Shown one piece after another: positions 10,243 to 21,330 of a stretch of 64,000 nucleotides of DNA (position 1 is its first letter; every line of letters starts with the position of its first letter). The stretch covers positions 1 to 64,000 of the forward strand of contig JAGVSM010003405.1 of assembly GCA_022494885.1 (NCBI GenBank), written 5' to 3'. The notes under the pieces were generated by a model, which saw only the letters and a program-made list of their open reading frames with translations, had not been told where the DNA came from and ran no database searches. The translations under genes and the position numbers were made by a program. This DNA comes from Micrasema longulum (taxonomy: Eukaryota > Arthropoda > Insecta > Trichoptera > Brachycentridae).

Positions 10243-10561
10243 AGAAAAGTCGGTAAGTGGTTATATACAAATATTTAATAACATATAGTAAAGTGTATCA
10301 TTCGGGAAATACGTTTTTTAAAATGACATGTTGCTCATAACAAAAACGCTAATATTTAATTGGAATCAAATGGACGAACAAATTATAAAAACTTAAGACT
10401 TATTTTAATATCATTCGCAAATTAGTTCGCCAATCACAAACGTCTGTTTTTTTAATGAATTTAGTTGACATAATAATTTTATTTAAAAAAAAATTATAAC
10501 GAAAAACAGAGATGAATGCTGTCGGAATGCATCTCACACAAATGTGTGGTAAAAATATGTA

Positions 10562-11085
10562 CGATACATGCACAAGGAATTGCACTGGCTACGTTTTCCA
10601 CAGAGGGTGGAATACAAACTCTATTGGCTTATGTATAAGTCAATGCACAACTCTGCTCCAGAATATCTAAGGGAACTCTGCATTCCAGATGAACTAGCTG
10701 ACAGACGTCTTACGCTTAGATCAGCTACATCTACGTCGAAAGAAAAAGTTATTATACCTCTACGCAAGCAGCGCACTAAACTCGGCGAACGTGCATCTGC
10801 GGTCGCAGGCCCTAGGGCATGGAATGCTCTCCCAGCAGAAATCCGAAACTGTGAGAGTGAAGTGATGTTTCGGAAGAAACTTAAAACCCACTTGTTCTCT
10901 AAATCATTTGAATAAATTCTTAGCATGTGGTGGAAAAGAAGTATGAAAAAGTACATTATTTTTCTTAAATTAAAAAGTTAAAATTAAATTTATATATTTA
11001 TATCACTTTGTAAAGCGTCCTTGAGCTATAATATTACGAAAATGGCGCTATATAAGTTATCCATAATAATAATTATTATTATTAT
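10562..11085 (+). mobile_element. LINE-C1 remnant (copy b), RT C-terminus and 3' tail
   Basis: The frame 10568-10915 is open and reads HKELHWLRFPQRVEYKLYWL, then YLRELCIPDELADRRLTLRS and GPRAWNALPAEIRNCESE, ending FRKKLKTHLFSKSFE. This is the same protein end as copy a at 4.0 kb, but without disruption. The 3' UTR finishes with the C-family tail 'agcgtccttgagctataat' plus 'aaaatggcgctatataag' and an (ATT)n microsatellite. It is strongly 5'-truncated, so only about 110 codons of the protein remain. Confidence 0.8.
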
Positions 11086-11455
11086 TACAAGTGTTGAGAT
11101 TCGTGCATTATGTAAGACTGAGATAAGCTTTATCGATAAAATCAAGAAAGGAGCTCTGCACTGGTATGGACATGTAGAGCGAATGGACAGCGAAAGAACG
11201 TCTAAGAATATTTACAATGATGAATGCAGAAATAGAGAAAGACCGAGAAAGACATGGCATGACCAAATCCAACAAATACTTGAAGATGGACAATGGACAT
11301 GTCAAAGTCTATCATCGGCGCGCGTGCATGAGAAGATGTATGAATGTAGAGGAAGCGAGATATGTACGCAAAGATAGGGTGATGTGGCATTCTATCATCT
11401 CTGCCTACCCGTACGCGGGGAAACGGCGTGATGGTTTGTTGTTGTTGTTGTGAAC
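11086..11455 (+). mobile_element. LINE-E remnant, C-terminal region with a frameshift (copy 1)
   Basis: The first frame (to ~11,300) reads KKGALHWYGHVERMDSER, then RNRERPRKTWHDQIQQILED. A frame change is needed to continue with RRACMRRCMNVEEARYVRK and DRVMWHSIISAYPYAGK at 11,305-11,440. This is the end of an endonuclease/reverse-transcriptase LINE protein of the 'GHVERM ... GRPR ... MNVEEAR.VC.DR..W..IVSAYP' type common in insects. It is followed by a (TTG)n run at 11,435-11,450. It lies directly after the LINE-C1b tail, and the MITE at 11,456 abuts its end. Confidence 0.78.
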
Positions 11456-11890
11456 AATAATTGTACGTAGTTATGCAGAAAGCAGCCAGTCCGCAACTTC
11501 GAAAAAAATTGATATTGTGGTTTTCGGGCGCAGTAAGGTCAATTCTATATTCTGCTGAAACAGCCAGACCGTTTTCATACAGTCAAACTGTAATAATCAC
11601 CAACTGAAAAAAGTGTCGATCACAAAAACGGCATTTCTCAATTTGCAAAAAACACCCACAGCACTAGAAAAATCTGACGGTACTAAAAATCATTAAAACT
11701 GGTTAAATAAATATTTATTTTCTTGTTTGTAATAAAAAAAGTAATATATTCATTGTTTATCATTTGACAAAATCAAAAACATTCCAACTGCCGTGAAGAT
11801 TTGATAATTCACTCGTTTCATAAAGGTGCCATTATCTCAGTTTAACTTTTCTATGGCTGGCTGCTTTCTGCATGACTACGTTCAATTGTA
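11456..11890. mobile_element. MITE, ~430 bp, TIR CGTAGTTATGCAGAAAGCAG
   Basis: The left end at 11,466-11,489 begins CGTAGTTATGCAGAAAGCAG. The right end at 11,857-11,880 closes CTTTCTGCATGACTACG, with one mismatch in 24 bp. Complementarity extends a few bases outwards (caattgt / aattg). There is no transposase frame inside. The superfamily is uncertain because no clear target duplication can be read. Confidence 0.75.
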
Positions 11891-12320
11891 ACTAAATTAA
11901 TATTATTAAACAGACGTTTTATAACATTTGTAGGCTACTCATCGTTTTCGCAAATAGTACGTATTTAGTACATTTATACAATAATTATGCGCACCGTGAA
12001 ATTATTTCTATACAATGTGATTCAAAATGGACGGTAATGTTCAAAGTATAAATATTGTGGTGTACCATCATCCGTTTCCAGTGACTTCTAGAAAAAATAT
12101 TAATGATGTCATATTTTTATATACGATACTTCTTAATATATATTTTCTTTTTTTCCATAGTAATAAGAGTTTTTTTATAAGATTATGTATTTATATATTA
12201 GAACTTAACTATAAGCACTCCTGCTGACGAACTGCGTTTTATGCAGTTCAATAGGACTTGATAATTTGCATTTTACTTTTTGTATGTTTTTGATAAGTCA
12301 ACAAATAAAATGAAAAAAAA
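11891..12320. other. unassigned AT-rich sequence
   Basis: A short frame (12,027-12,227) is Phe/Ile/Tyr-rich with no domain and is probably chance. Confidence 0.4.
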
Positions 12321-12324
12321 TATA

Positions 12325-12522
12325 TATTTCATTTTCATTTAATTTATTTTTGCACCACTACAGGCCAGTAGGCCTAATTACAGTGGTGAATTACATCACA
12401 GAACACCCAGGCTTGAGAAGAATTCATTTTGATTTTTGTTTTCTCACCGGGAATCGAACCCGGAACCTTCCGAGCGTGAGTCAAGCGTCTTGACCACTAC
12501 ACCACGGAGACCGCCGTTTGTA
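12325..12522 (-). repeat. tRNA-derived SINE S3
   Basis: On the minus strand the head reads TCCGTGGTGTAGTGGTCA (A box) and later CCGGGTTCGATTCCCGG (B box with a perfect T-arm stem). The body ends near 12,325 with 'ctactggcctgtagtgg' before an A-rich tail. A tRNA acceptor stem cannot be formed and the sequence continues ~110 bp beyond the head, so this is a SINE. The anticodon-region 'GACTCACGC' hints at tRNA-Glu ancestry. Confidence 0.75.
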
Positions 12523-12534
12523 GTGTTTGATATC

Positions 12535-12795
12535 ATCGTATTCCTGCGGCACTTAATACTGCATAAGGCACAGTAAAAGTAGCGTATATAGATTATCTGT
12601 TACATGAAGGTAAGGTGATCATCCTTATGCTTCAGGTGCCAGTCCAAGAACATGAAATATAGCATCTTTGCGTAGAAATATTTAAACAAATACTGCAATA
12701 GAACCACTTGTTCATATAAATGTCATATTGACCTTCCTAGGAATCGAACTCGGGACTTCAAGCATGGTTGGCGGACGCCTTAACCACTGCAGTAC
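12535..12795 (-). repeat. tRNA-derived SINE S1 (copy b)
   Basis: The minus-strand head contains GAGTTCGATTCCTAGG. The body contains 'ttcttggactggcacctgaagc' and 'gatcaccttaccttcatgtaacag', followed by 'atatacgct'. It is close to the copies at 36.2, 47.1 and 60.7 kb. Confidence 0.75.
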
Positions 12796-13370
12796 GAGAC
12801 GGATTTATCCCCTTCCGATTTTCTCAGTCGGGATTTTTATCTGAAAGCCATCGAGTCAAAACCACTTTTCCAGGATTCTGGTTCTATTTCACAAACAGAA
12901 TTGTATTCTTAATCCGCCCGGACACAGGGGAAAATGCAAGTGGAACTGGAGGTAGTAGTAACCGTTTTATCGCGGTGACGGTTTATTCGTAGATTGAACA
13001 ACAAACATAATATGAAAGTTCCGGTGCTGAGTTTATCACAAGAAGGAAGTTATGATTTGTCATGGCGGCATTGTGATCGCCAATCTCCAGTCACTAGTCG
13101 CCAGCCACAACTGTCACCACTGTCTCCAGGAGTAATTCTCTGCGGATAACCAATTGATGGGAATAAAAAAATTGTTCGTAGTTATGGCTAAAATAATTGA
13201 TTGGTTTACGCGAAGGATTTGGGAATAATCGGGTATTAACTTTTTTAATTGGCATGTATTTTCATAACTGGAAAAAACACAAAAACCGCTCATCTCAACG
13301 ATTATTTCTTGACCAATATAAAAATTAAATTCGTAAAATTGCTATTAATTTATTATTTTCTTTGTCTAAG
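12796..13370. other. unassigned sequence
   Basis: The frame at 12,768-12,992 begins inside the SINE head and has no domain. The element-like words 'ttgttcgtagttatggc' near 13,173 resemble the TIR start of the 11.4 kb MITE, but no second end is visible. Confidence 0.35.
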
Positions 13371-13372
13371 AG

Positions 13373-13556
13373 CCAGTTGCAAAAAAAAAAAAAAAATTGA
13401 AATAATTGTTGCATTTTTGTCCAAATGTGTAAAATGTATTTTATTTGACTTTTTCGTTCGAACTCGTTTGTCCGTTTAGACGAAAACGCAACAATTATTA
13501 TTATTATTATTTAACTTTACACTTTATTTTTTCTAACTTTTTTTTATGCAACCGGC
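13373..13556. mobile_element. MITE with AGCCAGTTGCA ends (copy 1)
   Basis: It begins AGCCAGTTGCA (13,371 region) and ends TGCAACCGGCT (to ~13,557). Inside are the inverted blocks 'aataattgttgcatttttgtc' and 'gacgaaaacgcaacaatta'. A second copy lies at 53,048-53,222. It has no coding capacity. Confidence 0.7.
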
Positions 13557-13575
13557 TAATGAGATATAATATATT

Positions 13576-14179
13576 GAGATGACACTCCATACAAATCCAG
13601 GCTAAAAAGTCGTCCTCAAAGAAAAGGGAATGCCCAGCAGAGAGAGCAAGTGTCGTCACGTCGACTTTGGCAAGCAAAATACGTAGTACAGTAAAAAGTA
13701 CGGACTGTTTACAACGGTTTACTGTAAGTTCTATTCAGTATGTCGCTCCCTTCCGTCCATACGCGTCATTTTGTTTATCGTTTCACTTTACGCCCGGCTA
13801 ACTGAGCAGGACAGAGACATGAGGTATAAGTACTGGTAAAATATTAATCACAGTTTTTTTAAGATTCAAATAGTTATTTAAAACAAGTATTGATTAAGAT
13901 AAAAACACGATTACCGGTAAAAAGGTATACCATCGCTTGTCCAGATCTATTTAGCGTATCTTAGCGTAAGTATATAAAGGCATTTCACTAATTGGAAGGA
14001 GACTAACGCTGAAAAGTAGCCGGAGACCGCTCACAACAGAATAAAATCCGTTCTTTCAAACATATGCCATTTGGCCGCAGGTTGCCGACGTGATATGACA
14101 TGACGATACTTGTTCCCTCCGCTTTCCATTTCCTTTTGGGAACGACTTTTTAGCCCAGATTCGTATGGAGTGTCATCTC
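13576..14179. mobile_element. MITE, ~600 bp, TIR GAGATGACACTCCATAC
   Basis: The left TIR, GAGATGACACTCCATAC, continues 'aatccaggctaaaaagtcgt'. The right end is its complement, 'acgactttttagcccagatt' followed by GTATGGAGTGTCATCTC. That is about 38 bp with three mismatches. A further pair ('aaagggaa' / 'ttcctttt') lies just inside. No transposase is present. I found no other copy in the window. Confidence 0.78.
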
Positions 14180-14224
14180 TATTTTTTATACCTCAATGCT
14201 TTAAACAATGTATTTAAGAACGTT

Positions 14225-14412
14225 TTAGAATCGGGTTGTGGTCCGTGGCTAGTGTCTCGGACTCACGGCTCATAGGTCCGTGGTTCAAATCCCACTCTAC
14301 CCCAAGTTGATTCCCATTTTCTAATAGTGAGTTATTTACAACTCGTTGAAAATGGCCCTCAAAATTAAATATTTGGCTATATCATAAGAACGCAAATATT
14401 TAAAAAATAAAT
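14225..14412 (+). repeat. tRNA-derived SINE S2 (copy a)
   Basis: The head reads 'gggttgtggtccgtggctag' and 'ggttcaaatcccac' (B box). The body reads 'gttatttacaactcgttgaa' and 'aatggccctcaaaatt', followed by an A-rich tail with (AAAT). The full-length relative on the opposite strand is at 46,065-46,235. Confidence 0.78.
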
Positions 14413-15155
14413 AAATGAATAATTGTTTTACTAAAAATGTCTATCTCACAAATAAATTTGTTGGCTAAGGAATGTAAACGCGGAATCGGAGAATGTCGTG
14501 CATAGTTAGTTTTATACTATCACTTGTTTTTATTTATTAGTAGTTTTTATTTATTTTGGCAATAAACGCCGTTTTTCGGCACTAAACTATAAAGTACCTA
14601 TTAGCTAGTAGGCGCCTAATATTTTATTGGCAAAATGATAGAGATTTGCCATACCAAATATTGTCCTAAGATTTAAAAAAAAACTTATTCGTAACGCTGG
14701 TAATTAGTTATAAATCCTGCCGTCTGCGCTTGCGCCATCCCGTCACCGCGTATGATACAATAATATTTGTATCTACTGTGAATGTGCGAAACCACTAATA
14801 CTAATGGATGATAAATCGTGACTCATGTCGTTTGTTCTGCACGAATATATCACAACATAAAACGAATGCATATCTGGTTTTGCTTGATCGATCAACGTGT
14901 CGCCATTTTTTTAGTTTAAAATTAATTTAATTAATACTTTTGGATAAAGCGCGGCCGTTATCAACTAAGCCGTCGCGTCGCGTCGGTCAAAAATTCTTTA
15001 AGTGTGGCGCTAGAAACTAAAATGTCAGATTTTCCTCCAAAAAGCAATCGGAAGAATGTTCCCAAGTACACAAATAATAGGAAAAAGGGTTGAACTGCTT
15101 TAGTACAAGAACAGCACTATTACGTTGGTAAAAGGGTTTATGATCCTTTGCCGGA
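14413..15155. other. unassigned sequence
   Basis: Some CG-containing words near 14,940-14,990 ('cgcgtcgcgtcgg'), but no frame or repeat partner. Confidence 0.35.
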
Positions 15156-15157
15156 AA

Positions 15158-15530
15158 GAGGAACTTCAGCCCTACGGAAAATTAGATACAGTAAATGTTT
15201 TTAAATTTAATAAAAGTTTCATGAAAATGTACGAAAAAAAAACATTTAAATAAAAACGGACTACTTTGAATGACGTCACTGGTTCAGATGAATCAACCTA
15301 TGATATGAGAGCTATGAAAGATTTCCGGTTTGCATGCCATGGATGTACCAATGGGAAGAACAGAATGAGAATAAGCGGAAAAAACCCCTGACGTCGAACG
15401 CGGAGTTATTTCAGAAATCGTAGCGCTGATAATACGATTTATAAAAATTGAAGAAAAAATTTTTTGGCTTAGTTTAATAGTCTATTCACAATTAAAAAAA
15501 CAAAAAAAAACACTGAACTTCCTCATTGTG
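15158..15530. mobile_element. MITE family L (copy 1)
   Basis: It begins GAGGAACTTCAGCCCTAC and ends CACTGAACTTCCTCATTG, so the ends are inverted repeats. The inner landmarks 'tgacgtcactggttca', 'tgatatgagag' and 'tatttcagaaat' are shared with copy 2 at 17,981-18,385 in the same order. It contains no transposase. Confidence 0.75.
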
Positions 15531-15544
15531 GAAAAGTGGTAATA

Positions 15545-15905
15545 ATAAAAATAATATTTGGCTGATTTATATAGCGCTATTTTTGTGAAAGATCACCTCA
15601 AGAGCGCTTTACAATTGTATACTAAAACTTACTAAACTAAAGCAAGATATTATATTTTCCGATTTGAAATTGAGGGTATGATATCAGGAGTGAGATTTGA
15701 GTAAGGATCTGAACTGACTGGGACGGCAATTGGTTCCAGACAGAGGGGCCGGCAACGGCAAAAGCACGATCTTCAAATCCAGTGTTTGGGAGCGCCGGAT
15801 TTCGAAAAGTTTTCCTCTTCCTGAATCAAATGCTGACCTAATAGTAGATTTTTTTAGTATTGTTAGTTGAAGAATTTGTTGACCTCGCTCTTTCATGACA
15901 TTCTG
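15545..15905 (-). mobile_element. LINE-C2 remnant (copy c)
   Basis: The minus strand ends with the family tail (15,555-15,620: 'tatagcgctatttttgtgaaagatcacctcaagagcgc' read on plus). The coding relic shows RSAFDSGRGKLFEIRRS, then in a second frame the 'PAPLSGTNC' shadow of 'AAGFSAWNQLP', and FRSLLKSHS. It is equivalent to 5,940-6,260 in copy a, with frameshifts. Confidence 0.75.
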
Positions 15906-15934
15906 ATGGAAATTAAAATAAAACGAATTTTGTA

Positions 15935-16160
15935 TTTAAAATTTGTTGCAGAGAGGGAAAACATTTTGAGAAGGTAATATGTAAGTCTAAGCATTTACAG
16001 GACTTATGGCATATCATTGGTAGGATTAAGTGGCCCTGTAAATGCCTAGACTTCCACATTCCCCTCTCAAAAATGTTTTCCCTGTCTGTTGCAACAAATT
16101 TAGATCGAAATAACTCTCTAGGGAAGAAATCCAGTCTGTCTGCAAACATTTGAACATACC
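15935..16160. mobile_element. H-family palindrome (copy c)
   Basis: The left arm 15,944-16,008 ('tttgttgcagagagg', 'aaaacattttgagaagg', 'agtctaagcatttaca') is complementary to the right arm 16,034-16,098 ('tgtaaatgcctagactt', 'cctctcaaaaatgtttt', 'ctgttgcaacaaa'), with a ~25 bp spacer. The outer flank 'tagggaagaaatccagtctgtctgcaaa' matches the flank of the 34.0 kb copy. Confidence 0.75.
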
Positions 16161-16475
16161 CAAAACAATCTTGAAAATGCGTATTATTTATGTTAATGCA
16201 TTTTTAATTATTTTTTTGCTTTTTCTTTTAGTAAATTTTTATGTTAATAAATAATTATTAGAATGGAATTGCCTGGCTTAGAACGGTTAATGTGCCCCTG
16301 TAAGACGGGAAAAGTTTCAATCAAAAGCTGTAAAAAAAATCGAGTGCATGAAAAACATATGTTGAAAAATAACCACCCCAGGTGAATGTGACTATCCCGT
16401 TTACACATTACACAACAGTCAAAACAAAACGAAATAGGAAGTACATACATCCAATTATTTTATTTTCTATTATTA
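16161..16475. other. unassigned AT-rich sequence
   Basis: Nothing recognisable. The open frame starting at 16,382 is joined to real LINE-A coding sequence only from ~16,480. Confidence 0.4.
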
Positions 16476-16905
16476 CAACTAGAGCCCTTACAGGGCACTG
16501 CAGATTGAACAAACACCTTTCTAGAATGAACCTTTCCGAAACTTCTAGATGTAGGTTCTGCTGTGCAGGTGAGGAAACACCTAAATACAATATATGTGAA
16601 TGTGGTGCTTTGCATCATAAAAGGAGCCTCATCCTCAGGGGACCACTCGTTAAACCTGAGGATGTGAACGAGTTCGACCCCCTACCTAATAGCCCGATAC
16701 TTTACAGATCTTGGCTGGGAGGGGAAGATTTAGCAAAATGTAAACTCTCGCCTTCCACACAGTAGCCAGGCTCTTTATAGACCTGGGCTTGGACGGCGAG
16801 AACTATTCACGGGGACCCGTCACAATAGATCTTCATAGGTCGCAGTGACGTAAGAAGCTTGCATAGAACTGACCCCCACCACTAAGAATAACAATAATAC
16901 ATCTA
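16476..16905 (+). mobile_element. LINE-A remnant, Cys/His cluster and 3' UTR (copy 2)
   Basis: The frame reads RALTGHCRLNKHLSRMNLSE, then TSRCRFCCAGEETPKYNICE, followed by HHKRSLILRGPLVKPEDVNE. The 'LTGH..LN..L' block is the typical end of the LINE RNase H region, followed by the C-terminal Cys/His cluster. The key His is replaced by Tyr in this copy. The frame runs out at ~16,765. The 3' UTR shared with copies 1 and 3 continues to about 16,905. Confidence 0.8.
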
Positions 16906-17385
16906 ATTGTTGTAGTAAATATAACCTTTGTACATATGAATTCGGAAAATAAGCGATACATAAATAAAGGAATTTCTTTCTTTAAAAAACATCCATAAAC
17001 AAGGTGCGAGTACATGTACATGATCTTGCAATAATAATTAATCTTTCTGGCGCACTTTATAACTGTCCTCCGAGAATAAAACCTGCACGGGTATTCTTAA
17101 CACAACATTGCACGGACGTTTAATTAATGCAGAAATGTAGCGCAGTACGATAACTGTTTACCACAATAACAAATAAATAATCAGAGGTTTATAAAAGTTG
17201 ATGCGGATCAAACGTCATTCTTGAAAAAGATGGCTACCGCTATGATCCAGGTATAAGAATAATGCGTCAATAAATTCCGAAGTAAAGTCCCAGGCGCCAA
17301 ATAAAAAAGTAACGGATGTTAATGACATTATAGATTCGTGTTATGTTAGAAATTATGTTTTTTTTGTAACATGTGTTCGATTTAG
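16906..17385. other. unassigned sequence
   Basis: No feature is supported here. The minus-strand frame 16,833-17,021 overlaps the LINE UTR and is a shadow. Confidence 0.4.
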
Positions 17386-17389
17386 CGGT

Positions 17390-17590
17390 TGATTTTCTTA
17401 TGTATTTGTTGAGGCGGGCAAAGTTTTTCACCGTACGCGAATTGGCCCTGCGCCCATTTTCGCGGGCATTTTTCCCGCCTATTTCGCTCGGCGCGCCATT
17501 TTTACAGACCTGAGGAATCTTGCGCGCTTCCTTCCTCCTGTCTGTGCGACATTTCGCATTTGTATTTGGACGCTCGGTTTGCAAAGAGAA
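17390..17590. other. GC- and CpG-rich island
   Basis: Stands out from the AT-rich surroundings with many CG dinucleotides ('cgtacgcg', 'ttcgcgggc', 'gctcggcgcgcc', 'cttgcgcgc'). A short hairpin can form from 'gcggg..' and 'cccgc' near 17,405-17,480. A minus-strand frame (17,267-17,584) covers it but has no recognised domain. It could be a promoter or first exon, or a GC-rich transposon piece. Confidence 0.4.
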
Positions 17591-17980
17591 CCAGATCTTA
17601 GCCCCCTAATTATTGCACCATCTATTTACTACAGTTATATATCACCAGCCAAGAATTCCCGAGGACCGTTGCGCGTTGTTAGAAATTACTCATTGCGAAT
17701 AATATAAATTTACTTTAACGACTTTAAATGATGGGCTTAATGTCTAAATTCGCTAACAATGCTGCTAAGTTGAGATGATTCGGAAATTTTATGAATTTTG
17801 TAATCTAATATTTTTAACACTATTTGTGGTTAGAAATGAGGTCTGGGGGTAAGGTACGGGTGCCAATTTAACAAAAAAATGTATACGCTCATTAGAACCT
17901 TTGGAAAAAAGAGGTTTAATGGGAAGTACACCACAAATATTTATCTTCAGCCATTGTAAAGAGTTACATCACAATTCACA
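17591..17980. other. unassigned AT-rich sequence
   Basis: No frame, repeat or structure could be supported here. Confidence 0.4.
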
Positions 17981-18385
17981 TTGAGGTACTTCAGCCCTAC
18001 GGGGTATTGGATACAAAAAATGTTTTCTTACGCGCGGTAAAAATTAAAGCATTAAATTATACGGCAAAGTCTCTTCAAGGTGTACGCGAAAAATAAAATA
18101 TTTTAATAAAAACGCACTTCTTTGAACGACGTCACTGGTTCATATCAACCAACCAATGATATGAGAGGTGTGAAGGATATCCGGCTTGCGTACTGTAAAC
18201 GATCTAATCTGGAGAACCGACAGAGAAGAACTTCTGACATCACCGCGGCGGTATTTCAGAAATACAAAACTTAAAAAAATCACAGTGTTAATATAACGAT
18301 ACATACAAATATTTTTATTTTTTTGGTTTAGTTAAATTATTAACAAATAAAAACATATTCAAAAAACACCGAAGTTCCTCATTGT
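17981..18385. mobile_element. MITE family L (copy 2)
   Basis: The left end TTGAGGTACTTCAGCCCTAC and right end CACCGAAGTTCCTCATTG form the terminal inverted repeat. The interior is collinear with copy 1 ('gacgtcactggttcat', 'gatatgagaggtgtgaagga', 'tatttcagaaata'). About 400 bp, no coding capacity. Confidence 0.75.
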
Positions 18386-20280
18386 AATAAAAATGATAAA
18401 TTTTAAAGGAATGTTAGATAATTATAACCAATGGCACGTTACAAGCGCGTATTAGATACCTCCCTTGTATGTCGATTTCATATAAACTTTTGCATTTATA
18501 AAGTGATTTTCTACATCTTTTTTTCAAATTATTGTGGGCAACTCTTACATCTGTGAAAGTAACGCAATTTATGCAGAAACTGAGATACGTTTAGTAAATA
18601 AATACCACGTCTGTGTTTTACATGTCAATAAATTGTGCTGAGGAAATACTTTTGTATTACTATTATGTAGGTATTTATGTATTGTAAAAGTACATAAGTA
18701 TGCACAAAAAATAGAAAAATTAGAATTCTCTTTGATTTGACAGGCAGATAATGTGATGGATATGAAAAGATAAGTTTCTTTTTTCGAAAATGCGCAAATT
18801 AATAATGTCAACAATAATTACCCACATATTTAAGAAATACAGACCGTTATCAGGAACAGATCTTTGTGAGTGCATAGGGTTTCAAGTTGTTTTTCAGCGT
18901 ATACTTATTGGTTGCACGAGTGGTTGGTAGGATTGTGAAGGTCCACCTATCCTACCCATCCTGTGATTTCCCAACTTTCAATGTTTGTCTATTCTCCTCA
19001 TCTCTATGGCCATGAGTAGGTACGGTTGCTATGAGAACAATTTTCCATATCCATAGCAACCTAAATCAATAATCACATTTTTTCTTCTTGATAATTTTTG
19101 TCAACCGACGCATGTTCATAATTTTATCTGCTCGCATCAGCTCGTCCTTTAATCATCTGCTTGCATCCAAACACCTTTACATTTTCTGACCGCCGCGCCG
19201 CCACATTCATCTTTATATTTTCCAAATAACTATAGTGAAAGTGCTGTGTTCACCGAAAAAGGGAAAAACTACCCAGAAGCCAGGACTTAAATATAGCATC
19301 CGGATTTCTGTCCCTGATTCTCTTTCCTAGCTTCCTAAAGGTAGGATTTTTGTCTGCTGTAGTTTGTTTGGCCGCACACTGTTCTTTTCCGCATCTGCCA
19401 TCATTGCGCAAACGTATCACAAAATTGAACACAGATCAACGATTCAGTCAAATAATACCCATGCAAAATTATAATCGATATAATGTAAGTGGTTTGATTT
19501 TTTATGATTTTTCCAGCTTTCATAAAGCATTGCAAATTTAAATATAAACAGGCATTAGAAGAAGATAACAAAAAACTTTTTTTTTCTGACTGGTTCATAA
19601 ATTCAGTAATTAAAAAACCGAAAATCATAAAAATACTAAAACAAATAAATTCTTGAACTTTGTAAAACAGGTAGTTTAAAAGGTCATCTTTAGGATTTAG
19701 ACGATATTGGAGATCATGTTTAATTAAACATTTCAAATTAATTTTGTATGCCAATGGATAATTTTTTTTTTTCTAATATAAAACGATGACTTAATGTTTT
19801 AGAGAAAACGCGGTCTCGCTTCTCTTTATACAAACGTATTTCCGTATTTTCTCTCTAGATTATGATACTTTCAGTATACTTTGTAGACGTAAACATATTA
19901 TATATTTTAATGCAAAAAAACATCATACATATACTTGGTATTTGATTTAACTTTCATTACATATAACATGTTTCAGATACACGATAATTCATTGTACATT
20001 TTTTTTCAGTTCGAATTGTATGTGTTATAATCTTAATCAGATTTAATCTGAGCTTATCAAAACATATCTGCGTTTTCATTGGAAAAACATTTCTTGTTTG
20101 CTCATCCGCACGTCACACAGCATTACAAATTACAAGTATAAATTAATTATTAAAATTACGACACCTTTTCAGATAAAAGATAAACCAACCAATTTTTTTA
20201 TTACAAATCATTGGGGATTTAGATAAGACGTTATTTTAGAGAAAAACGCCAATCTAATGGATTTAAGCATGATAACGAAA
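18386..20280. other. unassigned AT-rich block
   Basis: The only structures seen are a hairpin at 19,023-19,062 ('ggttgctatg' with 'catagcaacc') and a short K-family match at ~19,795-19,875 ('gagaaaacgcgg', 'acaaacgtatttccgtattttctc'). The frames at 19,401-19,754 and 18,569-18,814 have no domain and AT-driven composition. Confidence 0.4.
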
Positions 20281-20284
20281 TTTC

Positions 20285-21330
20285 CTGTCTCAGCTTTCTA
20301 AAAGACCGTTTACACGTGGACAATACATAATGGTTTTTTCCTCAGAGTAATAATGCGTAACCTAGAAAGAAGCCCTATCACTATGTTTCATAGAACGCAA
20401 GCGATGTTGGTTTCTTGGTTAGCAACCGATTGGTGGCCATTTTGTTTTATTTGACAACATAAACATGACGAGTCGATCGGATGCTTTTGTAGCTGTGCTT
20501 GGCTTTGATTGTAAATAACTTGGATATTTACGTTATAATAAATAAAAATCCGAAAATTAATTCCGAATATTTTCCCGTGATTTACATTGATTTTTGGCAT
20601 TTATTGTCCCGACACATGAATTATGTTTCTTAAAAACTTTCCTTAAATCAACATATTTACTTCAGATACGATTTTTTTGAATTTAGAGGATAAATTTGTG
20701 ACTTAGAGTATGTTTACTGTTGATAATGACAGTTGATTATGGGCAATATGTCAAGGCCGCACTAGGCATCCATATAAAGTTTGAGTTTTTATCGAGTAGA
20801 GGTCGATTAAAATTTTACTCGAAAATAGCAAACGTTAACCTTAAAATCGCATCTAAAATGACGTGTCCAAATTTCAGGCTGCCACGACTTGCCATTTCGA
20901 AGATGTGACGGACAAACAAACAAACTCAACACAGGACTTTAGTTCAATGGAGTTGGGATTTATGTCTCAATAAATATATTGTGAATAAAATGAATAAATT
21001 AATAAAATAATCAACACAAACATGTATTTTCAGTTTTATAAAATAAATATTGGTGAATTATAAAAAATAGATTGGAATAACCCTGCAATGATAAATACAC
21101 AGGTACATATCTGAAAGTAATTACAATGCAAATTAATATCCATTTGGCAATTCTCGACCTGAGTACGGCCTATTGTTTTTCTGCGAACTGTAGCTAACTT
21201 AATACCCAATAGTCATAGAATGATTTTCCTACGTTTGGGCTCCTCTCTAGGTTACGTATTATTACTCTGAGGTTTTTTCCCAGAAATCGACCATTGTCTA
21301 CGTGTAAACAGCGTTTCGTAGGGGAAAACA
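20285..21330. repeat. inverted repeat pair (~105 bp arms) around a 0.8 kb interior
   Basis: The left arm near 20,305-20,400 contains 'cgtttacacgtggacaat' and 'ctcagagtaataatgcg'. The right arm near 21,215-21,320 is its complement ('cgtattattactctgagg', 'attgtctacgtgtaaac'). Either these are the ends of one non-autonomous element or two copies in opposite orientation. The interior contains a LINE 3' tail. Confidence 0.55.
20930..21010 (+). mobile_element. LINE 3' tail (family G)
   Basis: 'aactcaacacaggactttag' followed by 'gtctcaataaa' and an (AAAT)-rich end. The same tail is at 36,008-36,110. No coding part is attached. Confidence 0.5.

Larger units (their letters stand above)
9340..10290. 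mobile_element. inverted-repeat H-type element (copy b) with hammerhead-bearing arms
   Basis: The left arm, 9340-9455, and the right arm, 10135-10290, are reverse complements over ~115 bp. Shared blocks are 'ttattaaatatttgtatata', 'ccacttacc', 'tacccgtctcttcg', 'ccaacatgcaaaaccc' and 'actatac'. Inside, 9470-9655 is an H-family unit on the minus strand, with 'gatgcctagactt' and 'ttcatctctgttgtaatatgtt' at its edge. The arms carry hammerhead ribozyme motifs, intact on the right and decayed on the left. The remaining ~480 bp of the interior match nothing else here. No coding capacity was found. Confidence 0.7.

Noticed and set aside
12445..12520. Possible tRNA-Glu gene on the minus strand
   Set aside because: A and B boxes and the T-arm are good, but no acceptor stem forms and the repeat continues into a SINE body. 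Called as SINE S3.
17267..17584. Basic 105-codon minus frame
   Set aside because: No domain, and its composition follows the CpG-rich island. Kept only as a compositional feature.
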